A program made the position numbers and the translations under genes. Source: DASWNP01 sp036399175 (GTDB lineage: Bacteria; Acidobacteriota; Blastocatellia; Pyrinomonadales; Pyrinomonadaceae). Taken from it: DNA of 64,000 nt. The stretch spans positions 124,001 to 188,000 of the forward strand of contig DASWNP010000003.1 in assembly GCA_036399175.1 (NCBI GenBank). The letters are read 5' to 3'. Shown one piece after another: positions 25,759 through 34,723 of this stretch (position 1 is its first letter; each line of letters starts with the position of its first letter). The notes beneath the pieces were generated by a model, which made no database searches, had not been told where the DNA came from, and worked only from the letters and a program-made list of their open reading frames with translations.

Positions 25759-27060
25759 TCATCCGCGCGGCTCGAAGCTTCCGGCGCTGCGGCTCTCCTG
25801 TCGCGCGCGGTGCTGAAACTCTTTGATGGCCTTGAGCAGTTTGACGCCGACATCCCAGTTCAAATCGTCGCCCTCGAATTTGAAGAGAGGCAGGTCGCGC
25901 AGGTTGGAGGGCACGGGCAGGCGCGCGTCCCAGAGCAGGGCGACGCGCCGGTCGTAGAGCACGAAGGCGGTCGTCAGCTCCGTGAGCAGCTTCTCCTTGA
26001 GAGCGTACTGGCCTGCTTCGTCCTTGCAGCACTCTTCGCCGGTGACGATTATCAGCCCGGCTTCGCAATCGCGCATCGCGCGGAAAATCTCTTCGGAGAC
26101 GACGCTCGCGCCCGGCTCGCGCTCTTCGACGATGCGGCTCTCGATGTCGGCCAGCTCAAGCACGGTCTGAAGCTGCTCGATGAGCTTGGCGCGACGGCTG
26201 CCGGAGACGAAGACTCGAAGCCTGTCGGCCTCGCGCATCGGCGTCGTCAATGATGCTGCTGCTGTCGGCATTGTTCGCGCAGGCGCGCTCGTGTTCGAAG
26301 CGATGACGGGGAAGCGTCTTTCAGTCTCGGCGGCGTGCATCTCTCGCAGCTCTCTCGAAGTCGGCGCGCTTCGACCTGCGAGATGACTGGCAAGCTCTTC
26401 GCGCTCGACGCGCAGGCGCGCAGGCTGGCCGCGCTTGCCGATGGTCACGGTGCCGAACTCGGCGGCCTGGCAGAGATGAAAGAAGCAGACGACGTTGCCC
26501 TCCATCGTCTTTTCGTTCTGCTCAAGCGAGGCGGCGTAGAGCGCCTGCCAGTAGGCGGCGATGTCCGCGTGCGTGAAGAGGTCTAAGCTCTGCTGGTGCA
26601 TCCATTCGAGCGCGGAGCGGTAAGGGGCGGTGTTGTCTAAGAGCGCGCGGTAGGCTTCGGCTTCCGGTTCGAGCTTGCGCGCAAACTCCCAGCCGAGCGG
26701 GCTCAGTTGCAGTCGCTCGCCGCTTCGGGTGACGATGCCCCAAAACTCGTAGGCCGCCACCTTCCTCGGCTCGAAGACGCGCTTCTTCACGTCGTCCATC
26801 GCCTCGACGATGGAGACGCCCGAGGGCTTCTTCTTGAGATACTGCACAACCTCGCGCACGTCTCCGGCCGTCGCCAGCACGGGCAGCGTCAGAGGCTGCT
26901 GCGGTTCGCCTTCGTCCGTGTGAATCAGCAACCGCAGAGACGCGCGCGCCTCGTCCTCTCTCTTTTCGACCGCCGACGGCGCGTGCGCCTCGAAGCCGCG
27001 TTCACGCAAAGGGGCGCGCTGTTCGTTTCTCTCCGCCGCCGGAAGTATCAGACGTGACAT
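25759..27060 (-). CDS. Winged-helix protein with C-terminal TIR-like (CAP12/Pycsar-type) domain
   Basis: This 433-residue protein has two parts. The middle (about 60-225) looks like winged-helix modules (EPRKVAAYEFWGIVTRSGERLQLSPLGWEFARKL), resembling AAA-associated or DUF5343-type regions. The C-terminus (281-415) follows the TIR-like nucleotide-binding pattern of PF10137: RVFVSGS, then REPGASVVSEEIFRAMRDCEAGLIIVTG, then ELTTAFVLYDRRVALLW, then LPSNLRDL-like and GVKLLKAIKEF. E324 aligns with the NADase glutamate of that family; the usual VHGHD start is replaced by VSGSR. Such domains are effectors of CBASS and Pycsar defence, but no cyclase is adjacent. Start 27060 chosen for GGAGG upstream, though spacing is long (about 13). 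Confidence 0.62.
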   Translation of the reverse strand: MSRLILPAAERNEQRAPLRERGFEAHAPSAVEKREDEARASLRLLIHTDEGEPQQPLTLPVLATAGDVREVVQYLKKKPSGVSIVEAMDDVKKRVFEPRKVAAYEFWGIVTRSGERLQLSPLGWEFARKLEPEAEAYRALLDNTAPYRSALEWMHQQSLDLFTHADIAAYWQALYAASLEQNEKTMEGNVVCFFHLCQAAEFGTVTIGKRGQPARLRVEREELASHLAGRSAPTSRELREMHAAETERRFPVIASNTSAPARTMPTAAASLTTPMREADRLRVFVSGSRRAKLIEQLQTVLELADIESRIVEEREPGASVVSEEIFRAMRDCEAGLIIVTGEECCKDEAGQYALKEKLLTELTTAFVLYDRRVALLWDARLPVPSNLRDLPLFKFEGDDLNWDVGVKLLKAIKEFQHRARQESRSAGSFEPRG

Positions 27061-27201
27061 CGCAAACTCAAACCTCCATCCCTTTTCGCCCTTTTCGCGC
27101 CGCACGCCTTACGCGCGACGGGTGTCGGCGCGTCGAAGCACACGAACGCGCCGCCGAAGCTTCAGACCCGACAGGCCGCAAGCGCCGACCGGGGCGCGCT
27201 C

Positions 27202-27603
27202 TCAACGGTCGAAGTCTTCCGCGTTCTCTAGCCCCATGTCGGGCTGGTCGGCGGCGAGCACGAGCGGGTCGATGCGGTAACGCTTAATCTTGGCGTGCAG
27301 CGTCGTCACCTTCACGCCGAGCAGACGCGCGGCGCGGCGTTGATGCCCGCCCGTGCGAATCAGCGCCCAGCGAATCATCTCCGTCTCGAAGCGTCGCACC
27401 TCTTCGTAGAGGTTGAGACTGCGCTTGCCCTCGTGCGGCTGCGCGTGCTTGAGCGACTCGACCTCTTTGAGGAGCGTGAGCGTCAGCTCTTTGAGGGCTT
27501 CGAGCTTGATGGCCGAGGGGAGCTGTTTGTCGGGCGTCTCGTTCTGCTCGGCGCTTTCGATGATGTAGTGTTGCCTGTCTTCCATAATTCCGGCTGCTTC
27601 CAT
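27202..27603 (-). CDS. Small Fis-type DNA-binding protein
   Basis: This 133-residue protein ends in a Fis-family helix-turn-helix: FETEMIRWALIRTGGHQRRAARLLGVKVTTLHAKIKRYRI (about 75-115). That is the module found at the C-terminus of NtrC-type activators, here without receiver or AAA+ domains. The N-terminal half is helical (ALKELTLTLLKEVESLKHA). It is probably a dimeric transcription factor or nucleoid protein. The ATG at 27603 follows AGGAGG about 10 bases upstream; a TTG start at 27624 would place that site inside the coding sequence. It lies 141 bp upstream of the TIR-like gene on the same strand, and may regulate it. Confidence 0.82.
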   Translation of the reverse strand: MEAAGIMEDRQHYIIESAEQNETPDKQLPSAIKLEALKELTLTLLKEVESLKHAQPHEGKRSLNLYEEVRRFETEMIRWALIRTGGHQRRAARLLGVKVTTLHAKIKRYRIDPLVLAADQPDMGLENAEDFDR

Positions 27604-27687
27604 TGTTAATCTGCCTCCTGTCAAATTAAGAGAGCGCGTGCGCCGTCGCGACAGTTCGGCGTGAACGACGCTTCGGCGCGCGCCCTT

Positions 27688-28488
27688 CTACTCTGCCAGC
27701 CCAAGCAGTTGCTTGAGGCAATGCTCTTCGACTATCTCCGTGTTTCTCACGCTCAGCTTCAAATCTTTTCCGTCGTTGGGCAGGAGCCATTCGCCCTTCG
27801 AGTCGCGCATCAGATGACCCAGCTCGTGCAGAAGCATCAAAGCCTTCGCCTCTCTGGTCGAGGTCGGGAATCTTCCGATTGAAGTGTTGAGCGAGCCTCC
27901 GAGGGGAATGCCCGAGAGCGGCCCCCGGCTGTTGATGGTCGCCTCGTCGAAGAGACGATAAGTGACTCCGGTCTTATGGTTTTGCACGAGTATGTAATCG
28001 CCCGACATGCGAATGGCAATCGTGCTCTTTTCGAGCGGCTTGCGCTTGAGCTGCCCGGTCAGACGATTGAGCACCTCGACGGCGGTCGATGAGCCGCCGA
28101 AGAAACGGCTGCACGTATTGTCGTCCTTCAGAATCCGGAAGGTGTCCAGATATGCCCTCATGTATGTCGGCTCAAGAGCCGAGACGTTGAGCGGCGTCGG
28201 CACGGGCAGAGGAAGCGAGACGGCCTCTGCGGGCGCGACGGGCACTGAGACGCGCTCGGCCGCAGGCTCGACGGTCGTCGTAGTCGCCGCCGAAGGCTCG
28301 GCGCTCGTGTTGGCCGAAGGCTCGGCCGCCGTCGTTATCTCCGGCGCGAGCGGCGCGAGGCTTCGCATGTGAAAGGCGGGCGCGCCCGCCTCGTCGGGCT
28401 GAATGAAAGTGGTTTGCGCTGAAGTAGTCATCTCTATCGACATAGCGAGGACAAATAGAAGGAGAACGCGTTGGAGTCGCATCGACAT
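27688..28488 (-). CDS. Exported HExxH protein, putative zinc metallopeptidase
   Basis: This 266-residue protein has a signal peptide (1-24, ending TSAQ). A long Ala/Thr/Glu/Pro-rich spacer follows (45-105). The C-terminal domain (108-266) contains CSRFFGG (126-132) and the zincin motif HELGH (H221, E222, H225). A later NTEIVEEHC (249-257) could give the third zinc ligand (E251, E254 or E255). The order HExxH then an acidic residue about 26-30 positions on fits a gluzincin-like peptidase. I do not recognise a named family. The separate SRFFGG segment seems a signature worth searching. It lies 84 bp upstream of the Fis-type gene, same strand. Confidence 0.75.
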   Translation of the reverse strand: MSMRLQRVLLLFVLAMSIEMTTSAQTTFIQPDEAGAPAFHMRSLAPLAPEITTAAEPSANTSAEPSAATTTTVEPAAERVSVPVAPAEAVSLPLPVPTPLNVSALEPTYMRAYLDTFRILKDDNTCSRFFGGSSTAVEVLNRLTGQLKRKPLEKSTIAIRMSGDYILVQNHKTGVTYRLFDEATINSRGPLSGIPLGGSLNTSIGRFPTSTREAKALMLLHELGHLMRDSKGEWLLPNDGKDLKLSVRNTEIVEEHCLKQLLGLAE

Positions 28489-29009
28489 GCCTCCCGAGAC
28501 CTTCGGCTCATAGAAGTTTGTCCCTCCACTTTGTTTCCGACATTCATTCTTTGAAGGCGCTCGCTCGCTCGTCGCGCGCGGCGGATGTGCTCTACGGCTT
28601 CAGGCAACATCCTTCCGCCGAGACCTGGTTTGACCGATAGATGCTCGCTCGCCGCCTGAAGAAAGCTCGCCGCGCGCTTCAGTAATTATCAAAGTTTCTC
28701 AAAGCCTCCGGCGGCTTCGAGCGTGGGGCTCAGGAGGACGGGCGCGGCGCTTCAAAGACCGAAGATAAACCGAGGCGAAGAGCGCTTCCTTCTTCGTCTC
28801 GCCGTTCGACCTGCAAGCAGTTTGCGTTGTCTTCGGGGAGGCTCGGTCGGGCCTGCTCGTCGCCGGAGCGCGCATCGGTGGATGCGACGCGTCGATTTTT
28901 AGACTAATGATTGACTGATGAGAAGAACTTTGTGATGAACGGGTCAACGCCCGTGATAAAGCGGACTCAGGATGGACTCGAAGCTATGGCGGGACATTCG
29001 ACTAACAAG
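28489..29009. other. Intergenic region without a convincing gene
   Basis: This 520-bp stretch should contain the promoter of the HExxH gene at its left end. An 82-codon minus-strand frame at 28699-28947 has Arg/Ser-rich composition typical of chance frames, and no ribosome-binding site. I see no RNA gene or clear operator. Confidence 0.4.
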
Positions 29010-29156
29010 AAAATTAACAGGGATAGACAGGAGGAACAGAAATGATGAATGCGGAATGATGAATGATGAATGAAAAGCAGAAAGCTTTGGTCTTTACATT
29101 CCGCATTCATCATTCCGCATTCATCATTTGTCTTTATCCTGTCCATCCCTGTTTGA
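29010..29156. repeat. Composite hairpin element, AATGATG heptamers with outer ACAGGAT arms
   Basis: Outer arms AAATTAACAGGGATAGACAGG (29010-29032) and its complement near 29138-29156 enclose inner arms of heptamers AATGATG / AATGCGG (29041-29073) and CATTCCG / CATTCAT (29097-29127). The loop is about 23 bases. The element ends 10 bases from the LytTR gene's stop codon. Confidence 0.85.
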
Positions 29157-29165
29157 ATTTCTGTG

Positions 29166-29945
29166 CTAAAGATTATTGCCGAGGGCGTTCTGCAAGTTTT
29201 CGCGGTAGTTGCGGCTGAGGGTTAGCTCCGTGCCGTTGTAGAGGATGACGCGGTATTCGCCGTGACTCCAGGATTGAAGCTCCTGTATGCGGCCGAGGTT
29301 GACGATGGTCGAGCGATGAATGCGTATGAACTTCTTAGGGTCGAGCTGCGATTCGAGGCTGCTGATGGTTTCCCTGAGCAGGTAGGCTTTCTTCGCGGTG
29401 TGGACGCTGACGTAGTTGCCTTCGGCCTCTACCCAGTCGATTTCGTCGGTCGGGAGAAAGAAGACGCGCCCGGCTGTTTTGACGACGAGGCGTTCGAGAT
29501 ACTTCGATTCGGCCTCTATTTGTTTGAGCAGGGCGAGAATCCTCTGGTCGAGATTGCCGTTGCGCTCGCGCCTGAGATGCGTCTTGGCGCGGTCGAGGGC
29601 GGCTTGGAAACGCTCCCGGTCGAAGGGCTTGAGCAGGTAGTCGAGGGCGTGAACCTCGAAGGCGTGGACGGCGTAGTGGTCGAAGGCCGTGACGAAAATT
29701 ACCATCGGCATCCGTTCGGTCTTGAGCGCGTCGAGCACAGCGAAGCCATCGACTTCGGGCATCTGCACGTCGAGCAGGAGAAGGTCGGGCATCTGTTCGG
29801 CGACCGCCGCGATGGCCTCGCGCCCGTTGACGCACTCGCCGATAATCTCTATCTCGGGGTCGTCTTTGACCATCGTGCGAATCTTCTCGCGCGCGAGAGG
29901 CTCGTCGTCAACGACCAACACACGTATGCGGGCGGCGTCCTCCAT
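29166..29945 (-). CDS. LytTR-family response regulator
   Basis: This 259-residue response regulator has a receiver domain (1-125) with D13/D14, phospho-acceptor D59 (LLLLDVQMP), a Thr in FVTAFDHYA and K in LLKPFD. A linker precedes a LytTR DNA-binding domain (about 152-255) containing VDWVEAEGNYVSVHT-like (IDWVEAEGNYVSVHT), FIRIHRSTIVNL and LSRNYR. These regulators act with LytS-type kinases in envelope, toxin or metabolite control. The cognate kinase gene lies just upstream on the same strand, but a terminator-like hairpin separates them. The 3' end touches the composite hairpin element. Confidence 0.93.
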   Translation of the reverse strand: MEDAARIRVLVVDDEPLAREKIRTMVKDDPEIEIIGECVNGREAIAAVAEQMPDLLLLDVQMPEVDGFAVLDALKTERMPMVIFVTAFDHYAVHAFEVHALDYLLKPFDRERFQAALDRAKTHLRRERNGNLDQRILALLKQIEAESKYLERLVVKTAGRVFFLPTDEIDWVEAEGNYVSVHTAKKAYLLRETISSLESQLDPKKFIRIHRSTIVNLGRIQELQSWSHGEYRVILYNGTELTLSRNYRENLQNALGNNL

Positions 29946-30030
29946 CCGGCATCTTCTTCTTTCCGTTTAAGCTGAGCGGCTCTCTGACCCGGCTCGCCCT
30001 GCCCGCCACGCTGCCTGCTGAAGCAATCGT

Positions 30031-30093
30031 GTAAAAAAAGGAGCGGCGCGGCAATCCTTTTAGCGAAAAGTTTTCGCTTGCGGGTTGCCGTGC
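30031..30093 (-). terminator. Terminator-like hairpin between LytS and LytTR genes
   Basis: Read on the minus strand, a 12-bp stem with two mismatches (outer arms at 30046-30057 and 30082-30093) encloses a perfect inner hairpin AGCGAAAA/TTTTCGCT (30062-30078). It is followed after a short gap by seven Ts (30033-30039). It sits after the kinase stop and before the regulator, so it may end or reduce transcription into the regulator. Confidence 0.65.
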
Positions 30094-30120
30094 CCGTTTC
30101 TTCGCAGCTCAGAGCGCGTT

Positions 30121-31248
30121 TCAGTTGGCGACGTGTTTTCGGGGGGCTGGCTCGGTCGTCGCAGGAATCTCAAGAGTCACGATGAGTCCGCCCGCCGGGT
30201 CGTTGGCTAGCTCGAAGCGATGCGCCTCGCCGTAGAGCTGTTCGAGGCGGGCACGCGTGTTAGCAAGCCCCAGACCTTGCTTGACCCCGTTGTTGGCAAT
30301 TTGACTTGCCTTCAAGCCGGGGCCGTTGTCTTTGACCTGTATACGAAGCGAGCCGTTTTTTCGTTCCGCCAGAATTTTTATCTGGCCGGGAGTGGAGCGC
30401 GGGGCGATGCCGTGACGGATGGCGTTTTCGACGATGGGCTGGAGAATGAGGTTGGGGACTTGCGTGTCGAGAGCCTGCGAGTCGATGTCGAGGCTGGTGG
30501 TGAGACGGTCTTGAAAGCGTATGCGCTCGATTTCCAGATAGCACTTGAGGAACTCAAGCTCCTGCCGGAGCGTCACCTCCTGCGTGCCGGAGTTCTCAAG
30601 CGTGAGGCGCAGGAAATCGCCGAGGCGCGCAATCATCTTGTCGGCGGCCTCCGTGTCTTTGTAGAGCAGGGCGGAGATGGAATGCAGCGTGTTGAAGAGA
30701 AAGTGGGGTTGCAGTTGCATCTTCAAAGCCTGAAGCTCGGCTCGCGCGAGTTGCGTCTGGAGCTGCGAAGTCCTGAGTTCTCCTTCGCGGTAGCGACGAT
30801 AATAGTTGAAGGAGTGGCTGGCGAGGACGATGAGACCGTAGATGCCTATATCTTCGCTCGAATTGTAGATGATGGTGCGAACCGTGCCGATGAGACTGTA
30901 GGGTCTGTCGCCCCATGCGAAGATGAGGTAGTAGATAATCTGCGAGCCGCCGCCGACGACGACGGCGCAGAGCGCGCCGCAGAGAATGTGTACGGGCACG
31001 TTTCGACGCCACGTCTGCTGGTCGATGGGAAAGCGTTGCGCTATCCAGAGCACGACGGGCGTCGCCAGCGCCCAGAGATACGGGTAGATAAACTGGTAAG
31101 ATGCCGCTTCAGTCCACGTCAACGGACGCTCTGAGAGAAGCGAGGTGAAATAAGTCTGGCTCGTGAAGGCGAGGGCGGCCACCGTCCATACGATGAGGAT
31201 TATCCCGAGTCGAACCCAGGTGCGCTGCCACATCATTCTCTCTTTCAT
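30121..31248 (-). CDS. LytS/YehU-type sensor histidine kinase
   Basis: This 375-residue kinase has about four transmembrane helices (12-31, 48-70, 86-108, 120-147) and a short coiled coil. The His_kinase domain has phospho-acceptor H182 in LQPHFLFNTLHS. The ATPase domain has the N-box ENAIRHG, G1 VKDNGPGL and G2 GLGLANTRARL. It has no extracytoplasmic sensor domain, so it may sense a membrane signal. Its partner regulator is the LytTR protein downstream. The start is the ATG at 31248; MKERMM... allows a start a few codons later. It is divergent from the CadC-like gene. Confidence 0.92.
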   Translation of the reverse strand: MKERMMWQRTWVRLGIILIVWTVAALAFTSQTYFTSLLSERPLTWTEAASYQFIYPYLWALATPVVLWIAQRFPIDQQTWRRNVPVHILCGALCAVVVGGGSQIIYYLIFAWGDRPYSLIGTVRTIIYNSSEDIGIYGLIVLASHSFNYYRRYREGELRTSQLQTQLARAELQALKMQLQPHFLFNTLHSISALLYKDTEAADKMIARLGDFLRLTLENSGTQEVTLRQELEFLKCYLEIERIRFQDRLTTSLDIDSQALDTQVPNLILQPIVENAIRHGIAPRSTPGQIKILAERKNGSLRIQVKDNGPGLKASQIANNGVKQGLGLANTRARLEQLYGEAHRFELANDPAGGLIVTLEIPATTEPAPRKHVAN

Positions 31249-31716
31249 CTCAGTCTCCCAAAGCTGAAGCTCTCTCAGGCGGAATATTCTTAGCGTGTGG
31301 AGGCAGGCATGAGTCCACGAATCTCTGAGTTGATGCGAGGCGGTCTCGTCCTACTGGTCACGGGTCGGGCACGGGAAAGCATCTGCGAATATAATGGTTC
31401 GGGTCGCGGAAGTGAAGAGATGTGGGACGAAACGGTCGGAGGCGGTGACGAGGCGGAAGAGAAGCGTGCCGGGCGGCGCGAGGCTAGCGTCATTCGCTGC
31501 TCTCGACTCGTGGCGGGTCTGGATAATTGAATTTAGGCAGCCATCTTTTGGATAATTACGCTCATCAACATCAACAGACGTTGAAAGATGAAGAACTCGG
31601 CTCACCCGCCTTCAAAGCGGGACGCCTCGCACGCGGCGTTCGACATCTATTCAACTAAAGGTTTCTCGAAAATTCCAGACAGGACGCTGAAGCTTTTCAG
31701 TATTCTCGAAACCTAT
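31249..31716. other. Divergent regulatory gap, 468 bp
   Basis: This gap lies between the kinase and the CadC-TPR gene. It contains a direct repeat GGATAATT at 31521-31528 and 31550-31557, spaced 29 bases start to start. That spacing could suit a protein bound on one face of the helix, but only two copies exist. No gene, terminator or RNA is visible. The CadC-like frame is open from 31588. Confidence 0.35.
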
Positions 31717-33498
31717 ATGTGCTCCCCAACGCCATCCTTTTATGAGTTCGGCCCTTTTCGTCTCGACGTGATGCGCGCCCTGCTGCTCCGCAAAGGGGAG
31801 CACGTGCCGCTCTCGCCGAAAGCCTTTGAGACGCTCCTCACGCTCGTACGCAATCGCGGGCGGGTGATGAAAAAGGAGGAACTCATCGAGCGCATCTGGC
31901 CTGACAGTTTCGTCGAAGAGGGAAACCTCACGCAGAACATCTTCGTCCTCAGAAAAGCTCTCGGCGAAGGCCCGAACGACCATCGCTACATCGTCACCGT
32001 GCCCGGACAGGGTTATCGCTTCGTCGCGCCCGTGAGAGGTTTATCGGAAGAGACGGCGGAGACGGCGGGCGAAGCGCGCGGGCTTGCGCCGCAGACGTTC
32101 GAGGGCGTCGAGACGGTCGCTTCAATCGCCGTGCTTCCCTTCAAGACGCTGGGCGGCGAAGAGGCTTCCGACAGATTCCTCGGCCCCGGCCTCGCCGACG
32201 CGCTCATCACGCGCCTCAGCAGCATCACGAAGATAACCGTCCGCTCGACGACCGCCGTCCTCAAATACACCGACCCGGAACAGAACCCCTTCGACGCCGG
32301 ACGCGAGCTTGGAGTCGAGACAGTTCTGAGCGGCTACGTGCAACGCTCCGGCGAGAGGATTCGCGTCACCGTCCAGCTCGTGCGCCTCAGAGACGGAAAG
32401 ACGCTCTGGGCTGAGAAGTTCGACGAGAAGTTTACCGACGTGTTCACCGTGCAGGATTCCATCTCGGAACAGGTCGCAGGCGCTCTGACTCTGAAGCTGA
32501 CCGCCGAAGAGCAGCGCCTCCTGACCAAACGCTACACGGAGAACTCCGAAGCCTTTCAAGCCTTCATCAAAGGGCGCTACTTCTGGAACAAACGCACGAC
32601 CGAAGGCTTGAGAAAAGCAATCGAGTACGCGCAGCAGGCCATCGCCATCGACCCGGCCTACGCGCTCGCCTACGTAGGTCTCGCAGACTCCTACAACCTT
32701 CTCCCCGGACACAGCGGACTCTCTCCGAGAGATGCTTTCCCCAAAGCGAAGGCCGCCGCCATGCGTGCCTTAGAGATTGACGACACGCTCGCCGAAGCTT
32801 ACGCTTCGCTCGGCTTCGTCAACTATCGTTTCGATTGGGACTGGGCCGCCTCCGAGCGCAATTTCCTCAGAGCCGTCGAGCTGAAGCCCAACTACCCGAC
32901 GGCGCATCACTGGTACGGCGAATCGCTCGCCGCCACCGGACGCCTCGAAGAATCCATCGCCACGCTCGAACGCGCGCTTGAGCTTGACCCGCTCTCGCTG
33001 CCCGTCAACACAGACCTCGGACAATCGCTCTACTTCGCGCGCCGCTACGAAGAGGCTTCCGAACAGCTTCGCCGCGCGCTCGAAATGGATTCAAACTTCA
33101 TCCGCGCCCTCATCATCCTCGGAATGGTCTACGACCAGCAGGGGCGCTTCGACGGCGCGACCGCGCTCATGCAAAAGGCGGTCGAGCTTTCGGCGCGCAA
33201 TCCTCTCGCGCTCTCTGGCCTGGCCTACACCCACGCTTCCGCCGGAAAAGCTCTGGAAGCGCGCCTCATTCTCGAAGAGCTGCAACAGCTCTCGCGCCAG
33301 CGCTACGTCTCGCCCTACAACCTCGCCGTCGTTCACGCCGGACTCAGAGAGACCAGCGCCGCCCTCGACTTCCTCGAAAAAGCCGTCGAGCAGAGAGACG
33401 TGTGGCTCGTCTGGCTCAAGGTCAATCCCAGATTCGACCCGCTTCGCGCCGATTCGCGTTTCGAGGAGCTGATGCGCCGCGTCGGGCTGATTTCCTGA
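31717..33498 (+). CDS. CadC-like winged-helix regulator fused to TolB-like and TPR domains
   Basis: This protein of about 593 residues starts with an OmpR/CadC-type winged helix (about 8-100: YEFGPFRLDVMRALLLRKG, LTQNIFVLRKALGE, IVTVPGQGYRF). A domain of the TolB-N/FlgO type follows (about 125-270, IAVLPFKTLGGEEASD, LGVETVLSGYVQRSGERIRVTVQL). From about 290 to the end there are eight or so TPRs. This architecture is common in Acidobacteria; no transmembrane helix is seen between the domains. It is likely a signal-responsive transcription factor. The in-frame ATG at 31588 would add 43 unusual residues; neither start has a good ribosome-binding site, so the start is uncertain. Confidence 0.85.
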   Translation: MCSPTPSFYEFGPFRLDVMRALLLRKGEHVPLSPKAFETLLTLVRNRGRVMKKEELIERIWPDSFVEEGNLTQNIFVLRKALGEGPNDHRYIVTVPGQGYRFVAPVRGLSEETAETAGEARGLAPQTFEGVETVASIAVLPFKTLGGEEASDRFLGPGLADALITRLSSITKITVRSTTAVLKYTDPEQNPFDAGRELGVETVLSGYVQRSGERIRVTVQLVRLRDGKTLWAEKFDEKFTDVFTVQDSISEQVAGALTLKLTAEEQRLLTKRYTENSEAFQAFIKGRYFWNKRTTEGLRKAIEYAQQAIAIDPAYALAYVGLADSYNLLPGHSGLSPRDAFPKAKAAAMRALEIDDTLAEAYASLGFVNYRFDWDWAASERNFLRAVELKPNYPTAHHWYGESLAATGRLEESIATLERALELDPLSLPVNTDLGQSLYFARRYEEASEQLRRALEMDSNFIRALIILGMVYDQQGRFDGATALMQKAVELSARNPLALSGLAYTHASAGKALEARLILEELQQLSRQRYVSPYNLAVVHAGLRETSAALDFLEKAVEQRDVWLVWLKVNPRFDPLRADSRFEELMRRVGLIS

Positions 33499-33667
33499 AA
33501 ACAGTCGGAGCGGATGAGAAAACAGGCTGCGAGGTTTGAAAAACTGCTTCAAAGCAGTACACAATCTTTCGGTCTGCCCTCTCCGTCGAGCCGTGCTTTA
33601 AGAATTTCTAATAAAATTTAATTTACTTTTAATGACTTCGACCCCGCTTCGCCTACATGATTGAGAG

Positions 33668-34705
33668 ATGCAGATAAACGAGATTGGAATTGAGAGCGAA
33701 CACGAGCAGGTCTGGTGCTGCGTCGAGCCTGAAATCGGCTATCGCGGCATCATCGCCATTCACAGCACGGCGCTCGGCCCGGCGGTCGGCGGCGCGCGTT
33801 TCTGGAACTACGAAACGGACGGGCAGGCCGTCGAAGACGCACTGCGACTTTCGCGCGGGATGACTTACAAGAACGCTCTGGCGGGTCTGCCGCTCGGCGG
33901 CGGCAAGTCCGTCATCATCGGCGACAACCGGACGCCCGAGCGCGAGCTAATCTTCCGCACTCACGGTCGCTTCATCGAAGCCCTCGGCGGGCGCTACATC
34001 ACCGCCGAAGATGTCGGCACGGGAACCGCCGACATGGACTACATTCTTCAGGAGACCTGCCACGTCGCCGGTCTGGCCGGGCGCTCCGGCGACCCTTCGC
34101 CCGTCACGGCGCGCGGCGTCTTCCGCGCCGTTCAGGCGTCGGCCACGTATCGCTGGGGCTCGGACAATCTCGAAGGGCGCACCGTCGCGCTCCAGGGCTG
34201 CGGCCACGTCGGCTATTATCTCGCCGGAGAGCTGCACCGCGCCGGAGCGCGCCTCGTCGTCGCCGACATCGACCCGGCGCGCGTCAATCAGGTTGTCGCG
34301 GAGTTCGGCGCACGCGCCGTCGGCACGGAAGAAATCTACGGCGTCGAGGCCGACATCTTCGCGCCCTGTGCGCTCGGCGGCATCATCAACGACAGAACCG
34401 TCCCGCAGTTCAAAGTAGAAATCATCGCGGGCGCGGCCAACAACCAACTGCTCGAAGCACGTCACGGCGACGCGCTTGAAGCGCGCGGCATTCTTTACGC
34501 GCCCGACTACGTCGCCAACGCCGGCGGCATCATCAACGGCTGCATCGAGCTGCTCGGCTGGGAGCCCGCCCGCGCCCGCGCCAAAGTCGAAGCCATCCAC
34601 GACACCTTGCTCGACATCTACGAACGCGCCCGCGCCGCAGGCATCCCGACCTACAAGGCCGCCGACGAGCTTGCCGAAAAACGACTACGCGCCTCTCAAT
34701 CTTGA
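33668..34705 (+). CDS. Leucine/valine dehydrogenase (Glu/Leu/Phe/Val dehydrogenase family)
   Basis: This 345-residue enzyme catalyses NAD-dependent oxidative deamination of branched-chain amino acids to 2-oxo acids, giving leucine, valine and isoleucine catabolism or anteiso/iso fatty-acid primers. The catalytic lysines K68 (RGMTYKNA) and K80 (LPLGGGKS) fall at the same positions as in bacillary leucine dehydrogenase. The family landmarks GPAVGGAR, TAEDVGT and a Rossmann GCGHVGYYLA are present, as is the C-terminal NAGGIINGCIEL. Length is normal. The upstream gap (33499-33667) is AT-rich and likely holds the promoter. It stands alone, followed by a composite hairpin element. Confidence 0.93.
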   Translation: MQINEIGIESEHEQVWCCVEPEIGYRGIIAIHSTALGPAVGGARFWNYETDGQAVEDALRLSRGMTYKNALAGLPLGGGKSVIIGDNRTPERELIFRTHGRFIEALGGRYITAEDVGTGTADMDYILQETCHVAGLAGRSGDPSPVTARGVFRAVQASATYRWGSDNLEGRTVALQGCGHVGYYLAGELHRAGARLVVADIDPARVNQVVAEFGARAVGTEEIYGVEADIFAPCALGGIINDRTVPQFKVEIIAGAANNQLLEARHGDALEARGILYAPDYVANAGGIINGCIELLGWEPARARAKVEAIHDTLLDIYERARAAGIPTYKAADELAEKRLRASQS

Positions 34706-34723
34706 GGTCAGGCTAGCGCACCG

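Noticed and set aside
28699..28947. Minus-strand ORF of 82 codons in a gap
   Set aside because: Arg/Ser-rich chance composition, no start signal, no family.
29041..29130. Possible CRISPR-like repeats
   Set aside because: Repeat units are 7 bases with no spacers and form inverted arms; no cas gene nearby.
33540..33560. Small inverted repeat ACTGCTT/AAGCAGT after the CadC-TPR gene
   Set aside because: A 6-7-bp stem with a short loop and no T-run; too weak to call a terminator.
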